From Betaproteobacteria bacterium (lineage in GTDB: Bacteria; Pseudomonadota; Gammaproteobacteria; Burkholderiales; Rhodocyclaceae): a stretch of DNA of 64,000 nucleotides. This document shows positions 28,651 through 37,334 of this stretch, one piece after another (position 1 is the first letter of the stretch; each line of letters starts with the position of its first letter). Made by a program: the position numbers and the translations under genes. Where the stretch lies: positions 1 through 64,000 of the forward strand of contig WREP01000003.1 of NCBI GenBank assembly GCA_009779265.1, given 5' to 3'. The notes beneath the pieces are model-generated. The model ran no database searches and had not been told where the DNA came from. It saw nothing but the letters and a program-made list of their open reading frames with translations.

Positions 28651-30326
28651 GGCTGCAATTTCTTGATGACGGCGGCCAGGATTTCGTTGCCCGGGAACTG
28701 GCGGGCGGCCTCGGCCAGGAATTTCTGCGCCTCGTCCCGACGGCCGAGTTGCCACAGCACTTCGCCGAGGTGGGCGGCGATTTCCGGGTCGGCCTTGATG
28801 CCGTAGGCGCGTTCCAGCGCCGCCCGCGCTTCTTCCAGCCGGCCAAGGCGGTATAGCACCCAGCCCAGGCTGTCGGCGATGTAGGGATCGTCCGGTTGCA
28901 GCGCCACGGCGCGCGCGATCATCTCGTGCGCTTCGGCCAGCCGCACATTGCGCTCGGCCCAGGAATAGCCGAGGGCGTTGAGGGCGTGGGCGTGCTCCGG
29001 GTAGAGGCCGAGCAGGTGCTGCAAATGGCTTTCGAGCAGTTGCGGACGGCCGGCGCGCTCGGCGGTCAGGGCCGCGTCGTAGAGCAGGTTCGGGTTGTCC
29101 GGCTGGCTACCGAGCGCCGCAACCAGCACCTCGTAGGCTTCGCCGTGACGGCCGGCTTCGCGCAGCAACTGCGCTTCGGCCAGAATCAGTTGCGTGCGTT
29201 CCCCGCTACTGCCGCCGTGCACGCCACGCAGCAGTTCCCGCGCTTCCGCCAGCTGGCCCTGCTCTTGCAGGATCAGCGCGGCGCGCACGCGGGCGGCGAC
29301 GTACTGGTTGCCGGAGGTGACCTGGCGGAAATGGGCAAGGGCGGCTTCCGGCTTGTTCTGCTCCTGGTCGAGCTGGCCGAGGAAAAAATGCACCGTGCTC
29401 TTGTCCGGGTAATCGGTCGCCAGCAGCCTGTCCAACTGCCGCCGGCCGGTTTCGGTATCGCCTTGCTGCAAGGCGAGCATGGCGATGGGATAGATGATTT
29501 CGGGACTGTCCGGGTTGTCCTTGAGCAGGCGCTCGAAATGCTGGCGGGCGTCGGCGTAGCGCTTGTCGGCGACCAGCAGTTGGGCCAGCGCCAGACGTGC
29601 CTCGCGGGCGCCGGGATTGCGCCCGACGAAATCCTCCAGCCCGGCACTGGCGCTGGCGCTCGACTGGCGGGCCTGCAACTGCGCCCGGGCCAGCGCCGCA
29701 CTTTCCCAGTCGGGGCGCAGTTGCAGAGCCTTATCCATCTCGGCGCTGGCGCGCGCTTCGTCGCCGGCATTGGCGGCGGCCTGGGCCATGGCGAAATGGG
29801 CTTCGGGATGGTTGGCGTAGGGCGCGGCCCACTGGTCGATGAGGCGCTGCACGGCCTTCTTGTCGCTGTGGCGGGCAAGGATGCGGTTGAGGTGCAGCAG
29901 ATTGCCGCCGATATTGCCGGGATCGCGTTCGAGCAGGGCGACCACTTGCGGCGCCAGTTCGTCGAAACGGTTAGTCTGCGCCAGCAGCAACGTCTGCGCC
30001 TGGCGGGCGCGCATCGAATCCGGCTCGACGCGCAGCCACAGGCGCGACACTTCCAGAGCGAGGTCATACTGGCGGGCAAGACTGGCGACTTCGACGGCGC
30101 GCGCCAGTACCTTCGGGTCGCGGGTAAGCTGGGCGAGGTCGGCCCAGGCTTCGACGCCGATGCGGGTTTCACCGCGCTGCAAGGCGATTTCACCGAGCAG
30201 GGTCTGGAACACGGCGCGTGGCAGCAGGTTTTCTTCCTCTTCCGGCGCCGCCGGCTCGGCGGCGCCGCAAGGCCAGGCCAGGCTCAGACCCAGGGCGAGG
30301 ACGGCGGCGGGGAATTTCACGGACAT
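28647..30326 (-). CDS. periplasmic TPR-repeat protein
   Basis: 559 residues beginning MSVKFPAAVLALGLSLAWPC, a signal peptide with probable cleavage after GAA near residue 23. The rest is a run of tetratricopeptide repeats: NPEAHFAMAQAAANAGDEAR-like units, NPNLLYDAALTAERAGRPQL, and DDPYIADSLGWVLYRLGRLE near 480. TPR proteins of this kind precede lolB in many Betaproteobacteria, where they are thought to help envelope assembly. It has no enzymatic motif. It starts the operon with lolB and ispE. Confidence 0.85.
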   Translation of the reverse strand: MSVKFPAAVLALGLSLAWPCGAAEPAAPEEEENLLPRAVFQTLLGEIALQRGETRIGVEAWADLAQLTRDPKVLARAVEVASLARQYDLALEVSRLWLRVEPDSMRARQAQTLLLAQTNRFDELAPQVVALLERDPGNIGGNLLHLNRILARHSDKKAVQRLIDQWAAPYANHPEAHFAMAQAAANAGDEARASAEMDKALQLRPDWESAALARAQLQARQSSASASAGLEDFVGRNPGAREARLALAQLLVADKRYADARQHFERLLKDNPDSPEIIYPIAMLALQQGDTETGRRQLDRLLATDYPDKSTVHFFLGQLDQEQNKPEAALAHFRQVTSGNQYVAARVRAALILQEQGQLAEARELLRGVHGGSSGERTQLILAEAQLLREAGRHGEAYEVLVAALGSQPDNPNLLYDAALTAERAGRPQLLESHLQHLLGLYPEHAHALNALGYSWAERNVRLAEAHEMIARAVALQPDDPYIADSLGWVLYRLGRLEEARAALERAYGIKADPEIAAHLGEVLWQLGRRDEAQKFLAEAARQFPGNEILAAVIKKLQP

Positions 30327-30415
30327 GGTGATTGGCTTTCGGTCGATGCTGGGCGTTAGGCGCGTAAGATCGCGTCACTCGCGATGTTATTTGGGATTAC
30401 CGGGAAGGACAAGGA

Positions 30416-31249
30416 ATGCCGGAATTGCCGGAGGTCGAGGTCTGCCGCCAAGGGCTGTTGCCGGAGCTGCTTGGGCGGCGCATCGCGGCGGTGCGGGTGC
30501 GCACCCCGAAGCTGCGCTATCCGATCCCGCCGGAATTGGCCGAATTGCTGCCCGGCTGCGTCGTGCGGGCGATTCGCCGACGCGGCAAATACCTGCTCTT
30601 CGATTGCGCCCGGCCCGGCGTCGAGGGCAGTCTGCTCGTCCATCTTGGTATGTCCGGCAATCTGCGTTTGGTATCGCCCGATTTGCCGCCGCAAAAACAC
30701 GATCATTTCGAACTGGTTTTGCCAAAGCAATGGCTGCGTTTCTCCGATCCGCGCCGTTTCGGCTTGGTGCTCTGGCAGCCGGGGCCGCCAGAGGCGAGCG
30801 ACGATCATCCGCTGCTGGCGGCGCTCGGCATCGAGCCGCTCGCCCCCGCCTTCGACGGCGCCTGGCTGCATGCCGCGCTGGCCCGGCGCGCCAGCCCGGT
30901 CAAGCCGGTGTTGATGGACAGTCATCTGCTGGTCGGTGTCGGCAACATCTACGCCTCGGAAAGCCTGTTCCGGGCCGGCATATCGCCCTTGCGGGCGGCC
31001 AACCGGATCAGTCGGGAACGTTGCGAGCGGCTTGCCGCGGCCATTCGGGCCACCTTGTCCGAAGCCATCGCCGCGGGCGGCAGCAGCATCCGCGATTACG
31101 TGCATAGCGACGGCAGCGCCGGCTGGTTCCAGATCCAGGCCGCGGTGTATGACCGCGCCGGAGCGCCCTGCCGCCGCTGCGCTGGCCACATCCGCCAATT
31201 TCGCCAAGGCGGGCGAAATACTTACTACTGTCCGCATTGTCAACATTAA
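30416..31249 (+). CDS. mutM: formamidopyrimidine-DNA glycosylase
   Basis: Removes 8-oxoguanine and ring-opened purines from DNA and nicks the abasic site. 277 residues; MPELPEVEVCRQGLLP gives the catalytic Pro2 and Glu3. LLVHLGMSGNLRL near residue 76 follows the conserved Lys57 region (RRGKYLLF). SHLLVGVGNIYASESLFRAG near 170 is the H2TH region. The C-terminal zinc finger CRRCAGHIRQFRQGGRNTYYC-PHCQ is complete, with four Cys. Divergent from the TPR gene upstream. Confidence 0.97.
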   Translation: MPELPEVEVCRQGLLPELLGRRIAAVRVRTPKLRYPIPPELAELLPGCVVRAIRRRGKYLLFDCARPGVEGSLLVHLGMSGNLRLVSPDLPPQKHDHFELVLPKQWLRFSDPRRFGLVLWQPGPPEASDDHPLLAALGIEPLAPAFDGAWLHAALARRASPVKPVLMDSHLLVGVGNIYASESLFRAGISPLRAANRISRERCERLAAAIRATLSEAIAAGGSSIRDYVHSDGSAGWFQIQAAVYDRAGAPCRRCAGHIRQFRQGGRNTYYCPHCQH

Positions 31250-31315
31250 GGCTAGCAAAAATCTGTTTTTTTGTGATAATTTGAAAATTACATAATTGAT
31301 GATCTGGGGGATGGT

Positions 31316-33268
31316 ATGTCGCTCGTCAACCAATTCGCCGCTTATACCACTTGGCGTACAGGTCTTTCAGCCAGTATCAGCGAATTCCGTGAATGGCTCG
31401 CCGAGAATGAACTGTCCGACGCTCAGGCCGAACTGCACTTGGGGCAGTTGCTCGAACGCCTGCGCGAGGATCGCCTCAATGTCGCCTTCGTCGCCGAGTT
31501 CTCGCGCGGCAAGTCGGAACTGATCAACGCCATTTTCTTCGCCGAATACGGCACCCGCATGTTGCCCTCGTCGGCCGGCCGCACCACGATGTGCCCGACC
31601 GAATTGCTCTACGACGCCGACAAGCCGCCCTGCATCCAACTGCTGCCGATCGGGACGCGCGCCTCCAATTCAGGCATCTCCGAGTACAAGCGCTTTCCCG
31701 AGGAATGGAAGCTCATCGCCCTCGATGTCGAGTCCGCCGACGCGATGCAGAACGCGCTGCGCCAGGTCAGCCAGACGACCCGGATCGCGCCCGCCGAGGC
31801 AACTCGCCTCGGCTTCGCGGTCGGCGACGGCGATGCCGATTTCCACCACATCGGCGACGACGGTCTGGTCGAGGTGCCGCGCTGGCGTCACGCCATCATC
31901 AATTTCCCGCATCCCCTGCTCAAACAGGGCCTGATCATCCTCGACACGCCCGGCCTCAACGCCCTCGGCGCCGAGCCGGAACTGACCCTGTCGCTGCTGC
32001 CCAATGCCCACGCGGCGCTCTTCATCCTCGGCGCCGATACCGGCGTCACGCAGTCGGACATGGCCATCTGGCGCGAGTGCATCTGCGCCGGCGGCACCGC
32101 CCAGCGCGGCCGGCTGGTGGTGTTGAACAAGATCGACGGGCAATGGGACGAATTGAAGACGAGCGCGGAAATCGACGCTGAAATCCAGCGTCAGGTCGAT
32201 AACAGCGCCCGCCTGCTCGATCTGCCGTCGAGCCAGGTGTTCCCGGTATCGGCGCAGAAGGGGCTGGTCGCCAAGATCACCGGCGACGACGCACTGCTCG
32301 AACGCAGCCAGATCGAACGCCTGGAAACGGCGCTGTCGGCGGAATTGATTCCGGCCAAGCGCGATATCGTCCGCGACAATACCGCGAGCGAATTCAGCGA
32401 TATCAGCCGGCGCATCCACAGTCTGCTCGAAGCGCGCCTCTCCGGCCTGAGCGAACAGTTGACCGAACTGACCGAATTGCGCGGCAAGAACAAGGGCGTC
32501 GTCGAATACATGATGGGCAAGGTGCGCACCGAGAAAGAGGAATTCGAAGCCGGCCTGCAACGCTATTACGCCGTGCGCAGCGTGTTCTCGACGCTGACCA
32601 ACAAGCTCTTCGGCCACCTCGGCCTCGACGCGCTGCGCCGCCTGACGCAGGAAACCCGCGTCGTCATGCTCGACGCCAACTTCTCCAAGTCGCTGTCGGC
32701 CGCCATGAGCCGCTTCTTCACCCAGGCGCACGAATCGCTGACGCGCTCGAATCACGAAATCGGCGAAATCCTGGCGATGATGAACGCCATCTACAAGCGT
32801 TTCGCCGTCGAACACGGGCTCAAGCTCGGAACGCCGGTCACTTTCTCCCTGCTGCGCTACGAGAAGGAACTCAACCGCCTGCAAACATGGTGCGACGACC
32901 ACCTCAACACGGCGGTCAACCTGCTGACGCAGGACAAGAAAAACATCACCCAGAAGTTTTTCGAGGAAGTGGCGCTGCAAGTCCGCCGCGCCTTCGAATA
33001 CGCCAACCGCGATGCCGAGACCTGGCTGCGGGCGATCATGGCGCCGATGGAAACCCAGATCCGCGAACACCAGATCCAGTTGAAACGGCGCCTGGAAAGC
33101 ATCAGGCGCATCTACCGGGCAACCGACACACTGGCCGACCGGATCGCCGAACTGGATGGCATCGAGCAGGGACTGTTGCAGCAGGTCGAGGCGCTCGAAA
33201 TAATCAACGACCGCATCCAGGCGCTGCTGCTGCCGCCGACCGACGCGGCGACACGAGAGGCGGCCTGA
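31316..33268 (+). CDS. dynamin-like GTPase
   Basis: 650 residues. The G1 loop is VAFVAEFSRGKSELINAIFF near residue 58 and G3 is LIILDTPGLNALGAE near 205. G4 looks like VVLNKIDGQWDEL near 265. The long helical part (~340-640) with hydrophobic runs fits a dynamin/BDLP-type stalk. Bacterial dynamins bind or remodel membranes; the role here is unknown. No defence neighbours. It starts with ATG 31316 preceded by CTGGGGGATGGT, a GGGGGA Shine-Dalgarno. The upstream 66 bases after mutM are AT-rich and may hold its promoter. Confidence 0.85.
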   Translation: MSLVNQFAAYTTWRTGLSASISEFREWLAENELSDAQAELHLGQLLERLREDRLNVAFVAEFSRGKSELINAIFFAEYGTRMLPSSAGRTTMCPTELLYDADKPPCIQLLPIGTRASNSGISEYKRFPEEWKLIALDVESADAMQNALRQVSQTTRIAPAEATRLGFAVGDGDADFHHIGDDGLVEVPRWRHAIINFPHPLLKQGLIILDTPGLNALGAEPELTLSLLPNAHAALFILGADTGVTQSDMAIWRECICAGGTAQRGRLVVLNKIDGQWDELKTSAEIDAEIQRQVDNSARLLDLPSSQVFPVSAQKGLVAKITGDDALLERSQIERLETALSAELIPAKRDIVRDNTASEFSDISRRIHSLLEARLSGLSEQLTELTELRGKNKGVVEYMMGKVRTEKEEFEAGLQRYYAVRSVFSTLTNKLFGHLGLDALRRLTQETRVVMLDANFSKSLSAAMSRFFTQAHESLTRSNHEIGEILAMMNAIYKRFAVEHGLKLGTPVTFSLLRYEKELNRLQTWCDDHLNTAVNLLTQDKKNITQKFFEEVALQVRRAFEYANRDAETWLRAIMAPMETQIREHQIQLKRRLESIRRIYRATDTLADRIAELDGIEQGLLQQVEALEIINDRIQALLLPPTDAATREAA

Positions 33269-33596
33269 GGCGACGGGATTCAAGCGCCTCGCCGCCGCCT
33301 CGCCAGCCTCCGCCGGCGAGGCGAGAAAAAGCGCCAGCAACGCATCCGGCATGCGCGCGCCTTGGGCTGGCCATAAAATCGGGTGACAGGCCCGTCGATC
33401 TCTGCTATGATTTGCGGTCCGCCCGATGGTCACTCGACGCCAAGTGATCTCCCCCAGGTTCCATGTCAATTTCCCCAAGGCATACCTACGACAGGCACAG
33501 TGACCAATCTTCTGCCGGGATAGCGGCATCTCCCCCTCAAGGGCAAGGCGTTTTCCGGGCAGAAAGCAGCTGCCGGCATTTCGAGAAAGGTTCCCC
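33269..33596. other. 328-bp gene-free stretch after dynamin gene
   Basis: No convincing coding sequence. A hairpin GCCTCGCC (33297-33304) with GGCGAGGC (33315-33322) lies 28 bp after the GTPase stop and may aid termination, but it has no T-tract. The part from ~33370 probably holds the promoter and leader of the small gene at 33597; I cannot assign boxes with confidence. Confidence 0.4.
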
Positions 33597-33848
33597 ATGC
33601 ACACCGAATCCATCCTCACACACCTGAAAAAGTGCGGCCAGGCGCTCGACGCGGAAATCGCCAAAGGCATCGGCATCGGCTTGCAGGAAGTGCGCGACTC
33701 GCTCCAGGTCTTATCCGCCCGCAAAGCCATCTCGACATGCAACATGACCACCTTCAAGGACGGCCAGCCGATCGAGGGCATTTTCTGCCGTATCGCCGGC
33801 TACATTCCGACGGCCTCGCCCGGCCGCAAACCCGGCGTCAAGAACTGA
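33597..33848 (+). CDS. small conserved-looking protein, possible winged helix
   Basis: 83 residues: SILTHLKKCGQALDAEIAK then GIGLQEVRDSLQVLSARKAI, a helix-turn-helix-like arrangement with a short beta wing (CNMTTFKDGQPIEGIFCRI). The C-terminal tail is Gly/Pro/Lys-rich. Preceded by AGAAAGGTTCCCC, an AGAAAGG-type Shine-Dalgarno. This looks like a small DNA-binding regulator of the kind seen in Rhodocyclales genomes, but I cannot name it. No clear partner nearby. Confidence 0.6.
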   Translation: MHTESILTHLKKCGQALDAEIAKGIGIGLQEVRDSLQVLSARKAISTCNMTTFKDGQPIEGIFCRIAGYIPTASPGRKPGVKN

Positions 33849-34054
33849 CCACCCGCGGCGGGCAACCCGTCCGCAAGCCCGGCGGTCGATCCGCCGCTGA
33901 CCGGCTGACGCCCTTTCCCGATTCATCGAGTACGCGAAGGCGATGCGCAGACCGCGCCGTCGCGCGGTCAGCGCGGCCGGCAATCGCTTGCGCTGAAAGG
34001 AAATAGCGCGACCGGGCATGACACGACCGGCGGCGGCGTACTATCATTGCCGCC

Positions 34055-34255
34055 ATGTCCCGCTGGCAACCCATCCCCGGCGCTATCGCCACCTATCGCG
34101 GCCAAACCCGCGCCGGGCGACGCATGGTTCGCGTCATCGCCGAAGCCGTGGGCGACTGCATGATCGTCGAAGCCATCGGCCGCAAGGGCATTTGCGTGCG
34201 CTTCACGGTCAAACGCCACAGCCTGAGCCAACCGCAACCCGATTTATTCGACTGA
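34055..34255 (+). CDS. small hypothetical protein
   Basis: 66 residues (MSRWQPIPGAIATYRGQTRA ...), basic, with no signal or membrane segment. Beta-rich middle (VRVIAEAVGDCMIVEAIGRKG) and a C-terminal QPDLFD. Codon use looks like neighbouring genes, and the reading frame has a start soon after TATCATTGCCGCC. I do not recognise the family. It may be a fragment of a longer lineage-specific gene, but it seems complete. Confidence 0.5.
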   Translation: MSRWQPIPGAIATYRGQTRAGRRMVRVIAEAVGDCMIVEAIGRKGICVRFTVKRHSLSQPQPDLFD

Positions 34256-34343
34256 ACCGGCTGCCCGCTGCCCTGCCGCCAAGGGCGAGCGGCTTGCGCG
34301 GCGCGGCCTTTCAGGCATTTCGCCGCACCGCGCCCGCCGTCCT

Positions 34344-34853
34344 TTATTTCTTGCTCGGCCGCCCGGTCTTGATGCGCTCGATACGCCCCAGCGCCGCCTC
34401 CAGCCCGGCGTCGTCGAGGGCGCACAAGGCAGCCAGGCCGGCGCGCAGCAATTCGCTTTTCTTGACGGCGCCGCCGAGACGCTTTTTCAATTCGCCAATG
34501 CGGGCGTATTCGGCTTCCGGCATGGCGAAGCTGTCGCGCACCAGTTTCAGCTTGCGCGTCTTGGCCGGTTTGTCGGCCTTGGCCGCCGCTTTCTGGCGCC
34601 GCGGCGGCGCATACTGGATCGCCTGCGCCTGCTCCAGCGCCTCGGCCAACACCTGGTGGTGCTTGCTGACCGCTTCGTCGACCGCTGACGGCCGCCGCAC
34701 CGGCTTGGCGCCGGGCTTGGCTATGCCCTTGCCGGTCGCCTCCCGGCTGGGTTGCGGCGGCTGAACGGCGGGCTTTCCGCTAGCCCGCTTGGCGGCCGCC
34801 GGTTTGGCCACCCCAGCGGCCTTGCCCTGAGTCTTGCTGGATGCTTCAGTCAT
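34344..34853 (-). CDS. Lys/Ala/Pro-rich protein with possible RHH-like C-terminus
   Basis: 169 residues. The first ~80 are low-complexity, rich in Ala, Lys and Pro (KAAGVAKPAAAKRASGKPAV), and resemble H1-like or DNA-coating tails. The C-terminal half (LVRDSFAMPEAEYARIGELK, then LGGAVKKSELLRAGLAALCA) has a short strand and two helices like a ribbon-helix-helix DNA-binding unit. A nucleoid-associated or regulatory role is possible. No operon partner. Preceded on the coding strand by GAGGAGAGGATG, a strong Shine-Dalgarno. Confidence 0.65.
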   Translation of the reverse strand: MTEASSKTQGKAAGVAKPAAAKRASGKPAVQPPQPSREATGKGIAKPGAKPVRRPSAVDEAVSKHHQVLAEALEQAQAIQYAPPRRQKAAAKADKPAKTRKLKLVRDSFAMPEAEYARIGELKKRLGGAVKKSELLRAGLAALCALDDAGLEAALGRIERIKTGRPSKK

Positions 34854-34973
34854 CCTCTCCTCCTGATTGCAAACGGTATGCGCAGTTTAGCCTTTCTCGG
34901 CTGGCGCGGAAGTTAAACTTTTTTGACAGGTTAAAATGCCGCCGCTTGGTGGATAACCGTTTTCAGGAAAAAC

Positions 34974-35642
34974 ATGACTCAGGATGAACTCAAACAGGCG
35001 GTCGCCCAGGCCGCCGCCGCTTATGTGGCCGAGTACGCGCCGGTGGGCAGCGTCATCGGCGTTGGCACCGGCTCGACGGCCAATTTTTTCATCGACGCGC
35101 TGGCATCGCTGAAGGATCGCTTCCGCGGCGCCGTCGCCAGTTCCGAGGCGACCCGCAAGCGCCTCGCCGGCCACGGCATCGCCGTGCTCGATCTCAACGA
35201 TGTCGAGCATATCCCGGTCTACGTCGATGGCGCGGACGAAATCGACGACGGACTGAACATGATCAAGGGCGGCGGCGGCGCGCTAACGCGCGAGAAGATC
35301 GTCGCCGCGGTGGCCGCCACCTTCGTCTGCATCGCCGACGCTTCGAAGCAGGTCGCCCTGCTGGGCAAGTTTCCGCTGCCGGTCGAAGTCATCCCCATGG
35401 CCCGCGCCCAGGTCGCCCGCGAACTGGCCAAACTCGGCGGCCAGCCGGTGCTGCGCGACGGCTTCGTCAGCGACAACGGCAATCTGATCCTCGATGTGCA
35501 TGGCCTCACAATCGGCGATCCGAAGTCTCTGGAAGCACAGATCAACCAGATCGTCGGCGTCGTCACCAACGGCCTGTTCGCGCGCCGCCCGGCCGACGTG
35601 CTGCTGCTCGGCGCCGCCGACGGCGTTCGCCGTATCGGCTGA
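34974..35642 (+). CDS. rpiA: ribose-5-phosphate isomerase A
   Basis: Interconverts ribose 5-phosphate and ribulose 5-phosphate in the pentose phosphate and Calvin pathways. 222 residues: [16 protein letters not shown] near residue 27, [20 protein letters not shown] near 82 and [20 protein letters not shown] near 117 are RpiA signatures. Start ATG 34974 is preceded by TTTTCAGGAAAA. It is followed by a bidirectional terminator. Not in the carbon cluster, but links to it. Confidence 0.97.
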   Translation: MTQDELKQAVAQAAAAYVAEYAPVGSVIGVGTGSTANFFIDALASLKDRFRGAVASSEATRKRLAGHGIAVLDLNDVEHIPVYVDGADEIDDGLNMIKGGGGALTREKIVAAVAATFVCIADASKQVALLGKFPLPVEVIPMARAQVARELAKLGGQPVLRDGFVSDNGNLILDVHGLTIGDPKSLEAQINQIVGVVTNGLFARRPADVLLLGAADGVRRIG

Positions 35643-35658
35643 CGCGCTCCCCAAAAAG

Positions 35659-35690
35659 CAACGGCCCCGCGTGATGGCGGGGCCGTTTTC
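35659..35690. terminator. bidirectional terminator between rpiA and yggX
   Basis: ACGGCCCCGC (35661-35670), loop GTGATG and GCGGGGCCGT (35677-35686) form a 10-bp stem. TTTT follows on +, and on the minus strand a T-run (GCTTTTTGG) follows after GTT. It serves both convergent genes. Confidence 0.85.
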
Positions 35691-35708
35691 GTTGGGGCGC
35701 GGGCAAAA

Positions 35709-35981
35709 TCAGCCTTTCGGCGGAACGTAGCCCTGGATCTGATCGGCGCCGTCGCCAAAGAAATGTTTTTCGACCTGTTCCGCCAGGTATTTGCGATGCC
35801 GCGCATCGACCAGGTTGAGGCGGTTTTCGTTGATGATCATGGTCTGCATCCTGATCCACTGCTGCCACGCTTCTTTCGAGACGTTCTCGAAAATGCGCTG
35901 GCCCAGCGCGCCCGGGTAGGGCGGCAGGTCGAGGCCCTCGGCTTCGCGGCCGAGTTTGACGCAATTAACGGTACGTGCCAT
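35709..35981 (-). CDS. yggX: YggX-family Fe(II)-trafficking protein
   Basis: 90 residues; [20 protein letters not shown] with the conserved Cys7 and [20 protein letters not shown], then [18 protein letters not shown]. It protects FeS clusters from oxidative damage and is linked to iron delivery. It ends VPPKG as in the family. It lies 33 bp downstream of argA, so it may be in the rsmE-pap-argA transcript. Confidence 0.95.
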   Translation of the reverse strand: MARTVNCVKLGREAEGLDLPPYPGALGQRIFENVSKEAWQQWIRMQTMIINENRLNLVDARHRKYLAEQVEKHFFGDGADQIQGYVPPKG

Positions 35982-36014
35982 GTATTGCTCCGTATCTGAT
36001 GGGGACGAGGGGCA

Positions 36015-37334
36015 TTATACGGTCTTGAAAAGCACCTTCGAGCGCCGCTGGTAGTTGTACATGTCGCGCTTTTTGGCCGGCAGATCGTCGACGTTGCCGA
36101 GCCGGTAGCCGCGCTCGACGAACCAGTGCTCGGCGCGCGTGGTCAGCACGAACAGGCGCTTGATGCCGAGCTTGCGGGCGCGCCGCTCGATGCGCTTCAT
36201 CAATTGATCGCCATAGCCCCAGCGGCGGTGCTCATACGTGACGGCGAGGCAGGCCAGTTCCGCCTCGTCCTCGGAATGCGGGTAGAGCGCGGCGCAGCCG
36301 ACGATGATGTCATCGTGCAGCATGATCGAGAAATGGCCGATTTCGCGTTCGAGCAATTCGCGCGGCCGGTGCACCAGGATGCCCTCCTGCTCCATCGGCT
36401 CGATCAGGGCGATCAGCGCGGCGATGTCGTCGGGCTTGGCCTCGCGGATGTTTTCCAGCGATTCGCGGGTAATCACGGTGCCGACGCCGTCGTGGGTAAA
36501 CAATTCGCGCAGCAGCGCGCCGTCCTGTGCGTAGCCGATGAGGTGGGCGCGGCCGACGCCGGCCCGCGCCGCCTGGCCGCAGCCCGGCAGGTAGCGGCGG
36601 ATGTCGGGCGAGAGCCAGTCACCGCCGGCAAGCAGTTTCTCCGCCTCGTCGGCGGTCATCGCGTCGAGCAGTTCGCCGTCCTTGTCGGTAACGCCCTGGC
36701 TGTCGGTAAGGAATACCAGCTTGTCGGCCTTGAGGGCGACGGCGACGCTTTCGGCCACCTCCTCCATTTGCAGGTTGAAGATTTCGCCGGTCGGCGACGG
36801 CCCCTGGCAATTGAGCAGAACGATGTTGCCCAGGCCAAGCTGGGCATTGATGCCATCGACGTCGACCTTGCGCACCTTGCCGGCGTACTGCATGTCGATG
36901 CCGTTGAGCACGCCGATCGGCTGGCCGGTGATGAAATTGCCGCCGATGACGCGAATCCGGCTATTGGCCATTGGCGTGTTGGGCAGCCCTTGCGACAGAA
37001 TGGCCTCGATTTCGAGATAAACGCTGCCGACCGCGTCGAGCACGCATTCCAGCGCCGCCGCGTCGGTTACCCGGTAGCCGCAGTGATAGACCGATTCGAG
37101 CTTCTTTTCGCGCAGTTCTTCCTCGATCTGCGCCCGCGCGCCATGCACCAGAACCAGCCGGATGCCCAGGCTGACCAGCAGATTGACGTCGTAGGCCAGG
37201 GTTTTCAGGAATTCGCTGGCGATCACCTTGCCGCCGAAGGCAATGACGAAGGTCTTGCCGCGAAAGGCATTGATATAGGGCGTGACGGCCCGGAACCAGG
37301 CGACGAAATGCTCGTCGTAAGGGGTATCGCTCAT
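36015..37334 (-). CDS. argA: N-acetylglutamate synthase
   Basis: First arginine biosynthesis step, acetylating glutamate from acetyl-CoA. 439 residues, with an N-terminal amino-acid kinase fold (FVIAFGGKVIASEFL near 28; LVLVHGARAQIEEEL near 60) and a C-terminal GNAT domain (ACLAVTYEHRRWGYGDQLMK near 375). The ATG shares ATGA with the stop of pap upstream, so rsmE-pap-argA are co-translated. Arginine feedback is expected from the family. A classical ArgA length. Confidence 0.95.
   Translation of the reverse strand: MSDTPYDEHFVAWFRAVTPYINAFRGKTFVIAFGGKVIASEFLKTLAYDVNLLVSLGIRLVLVHGARAQIEEELREKKLESVYHCGYRVTDAAALECVLDAVGSVYLEIEAILSQGLPNTPMANSRIRVIGGNFITGQPIGVLNGIDMQYAGKVRKVDVDGINAQLGLGNIVLLNCQGPSPTGEIFNLQMEEVAESVAVALKADKLVFLTDSQGVTDKDGELLDAMTADEAEKLLAGGDWLSPDIRRYLPGCGQAARAGVGRAHLIGYAQDGALLRELFTHDGVGTVITRESLENIREAKPDDIAALIALIEPMEQEGILVHRPRELLEREIGHFSIMLHDDIIVGCAALYPHSEDEAELACLAVTYEHRRWGYGDQLMKRIERRARKLGIKRLFVLTTRAEHWFVERGYRLGNVDDLPAKKRDMYNYQRRSKVLFKTV

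Noticed and set aside
34915-34945. TTGACA promoter box upstream of rpiA
   Set aside because: A TTGACA and a TAAAAT are present but only a few bases apart, so they cannot be one -35/-10 pair.
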